This document shows, piece by piece, positions 56,317 through 64,000 of a DNA stretch of 64,000 nt. The translations under genes were made by a program, and so were the position numbers. Origin of the DNA: Aegilops tauschii subsp. strangulata (Eukaryota > Streptophyta > Magnoliopsida > Poales > Poaceae); NCBI RefSeq assembly GCF_002575655.3, contig NC_053036.3, positions 194,898,788 to 194,962,787 on the forward strand. Reading direction: 5' to 3'. A model generated the notes under the pieces. The model saw only the letters and a program-made list of their open reading frames with translations. It ran no database searches and was not told where the DNA came from. Position 1 is the stretch's first letter; every line of letters starts with the position of its first letter.

Positions 56317-58850
56317 ATGTCAACTGCAGGGATAATCAAAGTCTCCGCTGCGTGCCCTGTCTTCGATGGCACTGATTACCCCTACTGGAAGAATAAGATG
56401 CGTATGCATCTTGAAGCCATTGATGTCGACCTCTGGTATGTCGTCAAGAATGGCGTTCCCAAGGCCGGTGAAGGTGTCACTCCTGCTGATGTCAAGAAGT
56501 TCATTCAACTGGATTCGACTGCCAAGAACATCATCTGTGGTCATCTGACAAAAGGACAGTATGGTCGTGTGAGTGCTCTAGAAACTGCGAAGCTAGTCTA
56601 GGACTGGCTCTCCAAGGTCAACGAAGGCGTCTCAACCCAGAGAGACTCAAGGATCAGTGTTCTTCGCAACCTCTTCAACCGCTTCAAGAGAAATGACAAT
56701 GAGAATGTCCAGCTTACATTTGATCGCCTCACTGATATCACAAATGAGCTTCACGCACTCGGCGCCACAGAGATCACCAAGCACGAAATCGTCAAGACGC
56801 TTTTGAGATTGCTTGAAAACTCATTCGACACCCTGGCCCTGATGATTCAAGAACGCCCTGACTTCAAGACTCTCGATCTGTCTAACATACTTGAGAGGCT
56901 CAACACACATGAGTTCCAGCAATCTGAGAAAAGAGACATCTATGGTCCTAACTATGGCCGAACTCGCGCTTTGAAGGCAAAGGTTATTTCCTCATCTGAA
57001 GAAGAATCTAACTGCAGTTCTGAGGATCCTGAAGACATTGGGAAGGAGCTTGCTATGCTTGTGAAGACGTTCCAGAAGTTCACCAAGAAGAAAGGCTTCA
57101 GAAAGTCTTCAAGATCCAGCTCAAGAAATGATGAAGCTTCCACTCGTGATCACAAGAAGAGAACATGCCACAAGTGCAAGAAACCTGGTCACTACATCTC
57201 TGTGTGTCCACAATGGGACAATGAGACCAAGAAGAAGAAGAAGAGCAAGGAATATGATTCTGATGACAAGAAGAAGAAGAAATCCTCAAAGTCTTCTTCC
57301 AAGTCTTCATCAAAGTCTTCATCACACAAGAAGAGCTCATCCAGCAAGGCTTGTGAGTTTGTTGGCAAGGAGATGGATTTAGAGGAGGAGTCTGCATCTG
57401 AGGAGGCGGAGGTGGAGTCTGAAGAGGAATCTGATTCATGCGTGGCAAGCCTGGCTCTAGCTTTAGCATATGTTGCTAAGTCCATCTTCAACACTGAAGA
57501 CAATGGCTCGTCACCAGCGCCGATGCTAATGATGAGGATGACTCTGCTCCCACCTACTGCTTCATGGCACGTGGTGCCAAGGTAAACTCACGCGATGCTT
57601 ACTTTCAAACATCAAGTGAAGATGACTTTGAATGTGAATCTAAACCTAGCTACAAAACACTTGCTAAAATTGCAACTGAACAACAAAATGCTATGGAATA
57701 TATTCAAAAGTTGCTAGACAAAAGCGATGACCTGTTGGACGCGGAAATGACCCGAACTCGGTCCTTGATTGAAGACATTAAAAACCTTCATGCCAAGTAC
57801 GAGGAACGCGAAAGTCGTCATGAGATGGTCTCAACTTCTCATGAAAAGCTCTCCTACGATTATCTTCAAAGGAAGCAAGAGCTTGAGAAGTTGAGATCGG
57901 CTCATGAAGATCTTCAAAAGGAGAATGAGTCACTCCGCGCTCAACAGATCAGTTCCGCTCAGGAAGGATTTGAGCCACCGTGTCTAAAATGTCTTGAGTG
58001 TGATAACGCTGTCTCTGTTGCTGAATGTTCTACTGCTGCTACTGCTGCAATATCTTCAACTTCTGATGTGGTAACTAACCCCTCTATTGAGGATACCACT
58101 ACTATTGCTGATGAGAATGCCAGGTTGAAGACATTGCTTGAGACAGGAATGTACAAAAGTCTCAAAGGGTATCAGACACTATGTGGTGTCCTCAAAAAGC
58201 AGATTCTGAACCGAAACCCTAGAAAAGAGAGTGTTGGGTTTGAGAGGAAAATGAATGTTGATGGTTATTACTGGAAGCCTGAGCAGTACCCCAAAACCAC
58301 ATGGGTTGCTGCAAAGGGACCTTCAGTGGATCCGTCTACCTTGTCTGGCTTCACTTGTGCTAACCTGATTATCATTGATGAATCCTTTGATGCAAACTAT
58401 AAAATGTTTAAGAATCAAAATGGTGAAGTGTTTGCCAGGTATATTGGTACTAACTGCAGGAATGGGCCACCTATGAAGGAGATCTGGGTGCCCAAGAGTT
58501 GTCTTGAGAATCTTCAGGTGAATGTCATCATGACATCACCTGGGAAGAAGACAAACCCCAGACCAAAAGCTTCATATGGTCCAAAGGCTTCATACAGACA
58601 GGGGACTCACCAGAGTCACCCTAACGCCAATGTTTTGCAGGGAAATCGCACTCAGACTTATAAGTATGAGTGTGTTTCATCAAACCGCCATGTTCATAAG
58701 ACCAAGAACTATTCTGCTTATTCTTATGAGTATTATTCACCTCCTGCAAGGCTATTTTCTAGGGCTCCAAAGCCGAAGTTCTCAGATGCTGCACTTAGAC
58801 TCATTGCTTCGAAGCCACCCCTGAAAATGTGGGTGGTTAAGAAAACTTAA
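56317..58850 (+). pseudogene. SIRE-like gag, one stop and one frameshift
   Basis: The ATG at 56317 opens MSTAGIIKVSAACPVFDG.DYPYWKNKM, the usual start of Copia capsid. TAG at 56599-56601 replaces a Trp expected in AKLVWDWLSK; the frame continues to about 57518. The zinc knuckle CX2CX4HX4C (CHKCKKPGHYISVC) lies at 57165-57206, followed by Lys/Ser-rich and acidic tracts. A shift near 57518 moves the frame to 57564-58850, which encodes a long Glu/Lys/Leu-rich coiled coil (about 57650-57950) and a C-terminus IWVPKS...PLKMWVVKKT. Gag would form virus-like particles. Organisation parallels the gag at 2-1699. Confidence 0.87.
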
Positions 58851-58857
58851 CTCTCTT

Positions 58858-59497
58858 TTGCAGGGAAGGGTCTCCAGTCGGAAATCAAAGGCATCTAATG
58901 CTTATGCTGGGGACCTAAAACATCTTGTGGGGCGCAAGATAAAATGCCCAAATGGTCTTACTATGTATTTTGTTCCTGGTTTCCTTGACAGTCATGCTAT
59001 CTGCTCTAACCAGTATCTGAACTTTGATAATATGCTTGTTCGTCAAATGTTTATGCTTCACATTTCCCTTGGTGAAGCCTATCCCCCTAACTGCACTGTA
59101 GGGTACGATACCAAAGGCTTCTGAGTGGATTATGGATAGTGGATGCACTAACCACATGACTGGTGATCGAAGTCTTCTCATGGACTCAACCTTACGTCCA
59201 TCTAACAAGAGTCATATCACATTTTCCGACACTGGTAAAAGCAAGGTATTGGGTCTAGGTAGAGTTGCAATCTCAAAGGATCAGCACATGGATAAAGTGA
59301 TGCTTGTTGAATCCCTTGGTTTCAACTTAATGGCTGTCTCAATGCTTTGTGATTTGAACATGACTGTGATATTTGGAAAATATCGTTGCCTTGTGCTAAT
59401 GGAATTTGACAAATCTCTAGTATTTGAAGGATATCGAAAAGACGATTTGTACATGGTAGATTTCCAGCAGGACCACAGTTGGCAGTATGTCTTCTAG
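58858..59497 (+). pseudogene. SIRE-like pol start and protease
   Basis: The frame starting in CTCTTTTGCAGGGAAGG (58853-58869) runs to TGA at 59122-59124 without a conserved domain. The protease follows in another frame at 59132-59497: MDSGCTNHMTGD active site, LGLGRVAISKD and VESLGFNLMAV, typical of Copia proteases. About 270 bp of unassigned sequence separates gag from the protease, whereas the first element has almost none. Confidence 0.8.
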
Positions 59498-60401
59498 CAA
59501 AAGCTTCAGAGTGCTGGCTCTGGCATCGGAGGCTAGGGCATGCTGGCATGAGGAACTTGTACACCCTCGCGAAGAAGAAACATGTCGTAGGTATCGAGGG
59601 CGTCAAGTTCAAGAAGGATCATCTGTGTGGTGCCTGCGAAGCTGGAAAGATGACAAGGGCCAAGCATCCCTCGAAGACAATCATGACGACATCTCAACCC
59701 TTTGAGCTGCTTCACATGGACTTATTTGGCCATACTCACTACTCTACTCTTACTACCACTGCTTGCCTCTATGGCTTCGTCATTGTTGATGATTATTCAA
59801 GATACACATGGGTGCATATAATCCTTTAGAAGAATGAAGTGCAGGATGTCTTCAGACGATTCGCCAATCATGCCATGACAAACTATGGCATCAAGATCAA
59901 GCACATCAGAAGTGACAACGGCACAGAGTTCAAGAACACCGGCCTCGACACTTATCTTGATACATTGGGCATCACTCATGAGTTCTCTGTGCCATACACA
60001 CCTCAGCAGAATGGCATCGTGGAGCACAAGAACAGAACACTCATTGAGATGCTCAGACGATGCTTGATGAGTACAAGACTCCAAGGAAGTTCTGGCCTGA
60101 AGCCATTGATACTGCATGCCACGTCATCAATCGTGTTTATCTTCATAAGCTTCTAAAGAAGACATCCTATGAGCTCCTAACTGGTAAGAAGCCAAATGTC
60201 ACTTACTTCAGAGTATATGGTGCTAGGTGCTGGATCAAGGATCCACATCACACTTCAAAATTTGCACCAAAAGCACATGAAGGTTTTATGCTTGGCTACG
60301 GAAAGGGTTCACACTCCTACAGAGTCTTCAACCTCTTTCACTATAAAGTGGTTGAAACTGTGGATGTGCGGTTCGATGAGACTAACGGCTCGCAAGGATA
60401 G
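59479..60401 (+). pseudogene. SIRE-like integrase, broken
   Basis: Pre-integrase zinc region LWHRRLGHAGMRNL with C-X2-C (CGACEAGK), then integrase core with Asp at 59719 (HMDLFG), Asp at 59914 (RSDNGTEF) and Glu at 60022 (GIVEHKN), a DD35E triad. TAG at 59827-59829 interrupts VHIIL.KN. A shift near 60055 moves the frame; 60060-60401 carries the C-terminal part (KFWPEAIDTACHVINR, GKKPNVTYFRVYGARC) and ends at a TAG. Confidence 0.86.
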
Positions 60402-62275
60402 CACCTGCCAAATGTGCTAGATGAAGTCCCACCAAGTGAATCGATCAAGCTTATGGGTACTGGAGAGATCATTCCTTCAGAGACACAGGTTGAAGAAGAA
60501 ATCGTCATTTTTGCACCTAACCAACCTGAAGACATTGCTCAGCCTGATGCCAATGCTGAAGATGAAGACAATGATCAGCAAGGGCAAAATCTTCGTCCAG
60601 TTCATCCTCGTGTTGCAAATGAAGTACAGATTGAGAAGATAATTGATAGCATCAATGCACCTGGTCCACTCACTCGTTCAAGAGCAACACATCTAGCAAA
60701 TTTTGGTGGGCACTTTGCATTTGTCTCTATATCTGAACCCAAGAAAGTTGATGAAGCCTTCATGGGACCTGAATGGATTCAAGCTATGCAAGAAGAGCTT
60801 CAACAGTTCGAGCTGAACAATGTATGGGAACTGGTCAAGCGTCCTGATCCTCGCAAGCACAACATCATAGGAACCAAATGGATCTATCGCAACAAACAAG
60901 ATGAGCATAGTGAAGTTGTCAGAAACAAGGCTCGTCTCGTTGCTCAAGGATACACTCAAGTTGAAGGGAATGACTTCGATGAAACATTTGCTCCGGTGGC
61001 TAGGCTTGAAGCCATTCGCATACTGCTAGCCTATGCCAACCATCACAACATCCTCCTGTACCAAATGGATGTGAAGAGTGCTTTTCTCAATGGCAAGATT
61101 GAAGAAGAAGTGTATGTTCCACAACCTCCTGGCTTTGAAGACCCTAAACATCCTGACATGGTATACAAGCTCAATAAGATGTTGTATGGCCTCAAACAAG
61201 CCCCTCGCGCTTGGTATGACACACTCAAAGACTTCCTGAAGATCAAAGGCTTCAAACCTGGTTCCCTGGATCGCACTCTCTCCACGAAGACATACGATGA
61301 TGAAATGTTTGTATGCCAGATCTATGTGGATGACATTATCTTCGGCTGCACTGACAAGAGATAAAGTGATGAGTTTGGACACATGATGCAAGAGCAATAT
61401 CAGATGTCCATGATGGGTGAGCTGAAATTCTTCCTCGGTCTTCAAATTCGTTAGCAGAGCAACGACATCTTCATATCTCAAGAGAAATACCTCAAAGATT
61501 GCCTGAAGAAGTTTGGAATGCAAGACTGCAAAGGATACACGACGCCCATGCCAACCAAAGGTCAATTGGGTCCCGACGACAATGGTAAAGAGTTCGATCA
61601 AAAGGTATATCGCTCCATGATTGGTTCTTTACTCTATTTATGTGCATCTAGTCCAGATATTATGCTTAGCGTTTGCATGTGTGCCCGATTCCAAGCGGCA
61701 CCAAAGGAGTCGCATCACTTAGCTGTGAAGCGAATTCTTCGATATTTGGCTTACACCCCAACACTAGGATTATGGTATCCAAAGGGCTCATAGTTTGATC
61801 TAGCTGGATTATCATATGCTGATTATGCTGGTGATAGGGTTGATCTCAAGTCCACATCAGGCACATGTCACTTTCTTGGAAGATCTCTTGTCTGTTGGTC
61901 TTCAAAGAAGCAGAACTGCGTATCTCTCTCCACTGCTGAATCTAAATACATTGCTGCTGGATCTTGCTGCGCTCAGCTTCTATGGATGAAGCAAACTCTC
62001 AAGGACTATGGCATCCATCTGAAGTAAGTGCCACTTTACTGTGACAATGAAAGCGCCGTCCAGATTGCCAACAACCCAGTCCAGCACTCAAAGACAAAGC
62101 ACATTCAGATCCGTCATCACTTTCTCAGAGATCATGTCATGAAGGAAGATATTGATATCATTCATGTCAACACTGAAGAGCAATTGGCAGATACCTTCAC
62201 AAAGCCCTTGGATGAGAAAAGGTTTTGCAAGTTGCGGTGTGAGCTAAATATCTTAGAATCCTCAAATGTCCTGTG
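60402..62275 (+). pseudogene. SIRE-like reverse transcriptase and RNase H, four internal stops
   Basis: One frame throughout, with stops at 61362-61364, about 61452-61454, 61791-61793 and 62025-62027. The reverse transcriptase shows [55 protein letters not shown] and YVDD at 61323-61334. RNase H (from about 61800) has LSYADYAGD where SDADYAGD is usual, and AESKYIAAG where AEAEYIAAG is usual, so two acidic positions appear lost; CDNESAVQIA is kept. Ends with TGA at 62274-62276, after LRCELNILESSNVL. Catalytically dead as read. Confidence 0.87.
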
Positions 62276-62276
62276 A

Positions 62277-62590
62277 TTGGACACATATCCTAACGCTTAT
62301 GCATGTTGATGACTTAGATGTGCAACACACGAAGTAACGTATATCTTCAATCAATGAAGACATACACTCTAAGTGTCAATACATTAATGCGGAATTTGAC
62401 TTCGGAGCGCCACGATAATTGTGCACCGTGTCTGGGTCTAATACTTCCTATACGGTGGGTAACACCACCACCAAACTCTTGTTTGAAGTGTTTTAATTGG
62501 TGTCACAATTGCATAATCTTCGCATTTGGTTTGTCTTCAACATTGCTTTGACTTCACGTTTATCTTCACAATGTTGAGTTGGTCTTGTGA

Positions 62591-62640
<50 letters not shown>

Positions 62641-63007
62641 GTGTTCTGTCCTCTACAGCATTCACTTATAGCTATGTCTTCATCCTTGAATTTTTTATCA
62701 AAGTGAATGTGATCGGACCCGAACCCCTTCTATGCTTCTACCTCAAATTCTATCTATCCAAATCATATTCATTCTATTGAAACCTGTCCATTGTCTTCTT
62801 TGAATCCTTGTCAGCAGAAGACAAAGTGACAGAAGTTCAAATCTGATTTAATGCCATATCCTTATTGCCTGTATACCGGAGAAGCCGGAACGACCGCCCG
62901 ACAACCCAGGCGTGCGTGGGAACATGGAACAACTTCCAATAAGTTGCATGCATGCCACGTGTCCTTCAGATGTGAACCGCCAGGGGCACCTGCATAACTA
63001 TGCTGTG
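62277..63007 (+). other. Non-coding 3' internal region of second SIRE-like element
   Basis: 730 bp after RNase H without a credible gene; no third ORF is seen before the interruption at 63008. GAAGAC/GTCTTC motifs persist (for example about 62355 and 62816). Holds a long AT microsatellite at 62593-62638. Confidence 0.65.
62593..62638 (+). repeat. (AT)23 microsatellite
   Basis: Uninterrupted AT dinucleotides, 46 bp. Confidence 0.97.
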
Positions 63008-64000
63008 TGATACGTCTCCGTCGTATCTATAATTTTTGATTGTTCCATGCCAATATTATACAACTTTCGTATACTTTTGGCAACTTTTTATACTATTTTT
63101 GGGACTAACATATTGATCCAGTGCCCAGTACCAGTTCCTGTTTGTTGCATGTTTCATGTTTCGCAGAAACCCCATGTCAAACGGAATCCAAACGGGATAA
63201 AAACGGACGAAGAATATTTTTGGAATATTTGGAAAATATGGGATGAAGAATCAACGCGAGACGGTGCCCGAGGGGGGCACGAGGCAGGGGGCGCGCCCCA
63301 CCCCCCTGGGCACGCCTCTGACCCTCGTGGGCCCCTCGTAAGGAGGTTGCTGCTCTTCTTTGGCTGCAAGAAAGCTAATTTTTGAAGAAAAATCTGGGCG
63401 AAGGTTTCAATCCAATCGGAGTTACGGATCTCCGGTTATAAAAGAAACGGTGAAAGGGCAGAATCAGGAACGCAGAAACAGAGAGAGACAAAGAGACAGA
63501 TCCAATCTCGGAGGGGCTCTCGCCCCTCCCATGCCATGGAGGCCAAGGACCAGAGGGGAAACCCTTCTCCCATCTAGGGAGGAGGTCAAGGAAGAAGAAG
63601 AAGAAGGGGCCCCACTCCCCCTCTCTTCCGGTGGCGCCGGAACGCTGCCGTGGCCACCATCATCATCACCACGATCTTCACCAACACCTCCGCCATCTTC
63701 ACCAACATCTCCATCACCTTCCCCCCTCTATCTATAGCAGTCCACTCTCCCACAACCCGCTGTACCCTCTACTTGAACATGGTGCTTTATGCTTCATATT
63801 ATTATCCAATGATGTGTTGCCATCATATGATGTCTGAGTAGATTTTCGTTGTTCTATCGGTGGTTGATGAATTGCTATGATTGGTTTAATTTGCTTGTGG
63901 TTATGTTGCTGTCCTTTGGTGCCCATCATATGAGCGCGCGCGTGGATCACACCATAGGGTTAGTTGTATGTTGATAAGACTATGTATTGGAGGGCAAGAG
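63008..64000 (+). repeat. LTR of TGATACGTCTCC family, truncated by window end
   Basis: Begins TGATACGTCTCCGTCGTATC and matches 35845-36813 closely along its whole length, with a small extra GC segment near 63290-63320. It has the same TATAAAAG promoter candidate (about 63436). It interrupts the second SIRE-like element; whether it is a solo LTR or the 5' end of a full element cannot be seen. Confidence 0.85.

Larger units (their letters stand above)
54920..63007 (+). mobile_element. Second SIRE/Maximus-like Copia element, 3' end displaced beyond window
   Basis: Complete 5' LTR, primer-binding site, gag with zinc knuckle and coiled coil, protease, integrase, reverse transcriptase and RNase H in Copia order, all plus strand. 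It differs clearly from the element at 1-9686 in LTR sequence and in the gag/pol spacer, so it is a separate family. At 63008 an LTR of another family begins, so this copy is interrupted and its 3' LTR lies to the right. Multiple stops and shifts: inactive. Confidence 0.9.

Noticed and set aside
62526..62780. 84-codon frame with an Ile-Tyr repeat
   Set aside because: Translation of the AT microsatellite.

Overview
This window looks like nuclear DNA of a Triticeae grass (wheat, goatgrass, rye or barley group). Nearly all of it is nested transposable elements: full-size Copia and Gypsy retrotransposons with 1.3-3.7 kb LTRs, L1-type LINEs, a Helitron end and a Stowaway MITE. One element carries the LTR ends typical of the Triticeae Angela/WIS/BARE group. 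I see one intact host-type gene, an intronless aspartic protease at 31525-32844 (+).

Layout. 1-9686 is the right-hand part of a SIRE/Maximus-like Copia element: gag, pol, a third 'envelope-position' ORF and a 3' LTR. It sits inside the 5' LTR of a large Gypsy-type element (9687-18484) that has 3.7 kb LTRs, a primer-binding site and a 4.2 kb internal region without recognisable coding capacity. 18485-23896 is a low-copy-looking stretch ending in a Helitron 3' terminus (hairpin plus CTAG). It carries two correctly phased exons of a type II NAD(P)H dehydrogenase (NDB-like) gene. 24018-28023 is a 5'-truncated L1-type LINE on the minus strand between 16 bp target-site duplications (TSDs). 28040-31524 holds AT-rich sequence, a decayed minus-strand LTR-element remnant and a tandem pair of 5S-rRNA-derived units. 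The aspartic protease follows, with a 1.6 kb antisense non-autonomous LINE-like insertion about 15 bp after its stop codon. 34473-35844 has two MITE-like elements.

The right half is a nest. A solo LTR (35845-36911 plus 45273-45710) is split by a complete but decayed Angela/WIS-type Copia element (36912-45272, TSD GTTGC). Next comes a complete non-autonomous Athila-lineage Gypsy element (46183-54463, TSD GGCGT) encoding only gag-protease. Then comes a second SIRE/Maximus-like Copia element (54920 onward), broken at 63008 by a second copy of the solo-LTR family that runs off the window.

Genes here do not form pathways. The coding sequences are replication modules (gag, protease, integrase, reverse transcriptase, RNase H) carrying stops and frameshifts, many compatible with decay of methylated cytosines. 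The most unusual structure is in the first Copia element. It carries two arrays of a near-palindromic 13-mer, GCGGTA-S-TACCGC, spaced on average about 21.7 bp (two helical turns). The central base is C throughout the internal array and G in nearly every copy in the LTR array. Other points of note are a stop plus acceptor-like sequence at the gag/pol junction of both SIRE-like elements, the 5S-derived pair with box A and box C still readable, and a Stowaway MITE with a tandemly amplified end. All identities and counts were made by eye.
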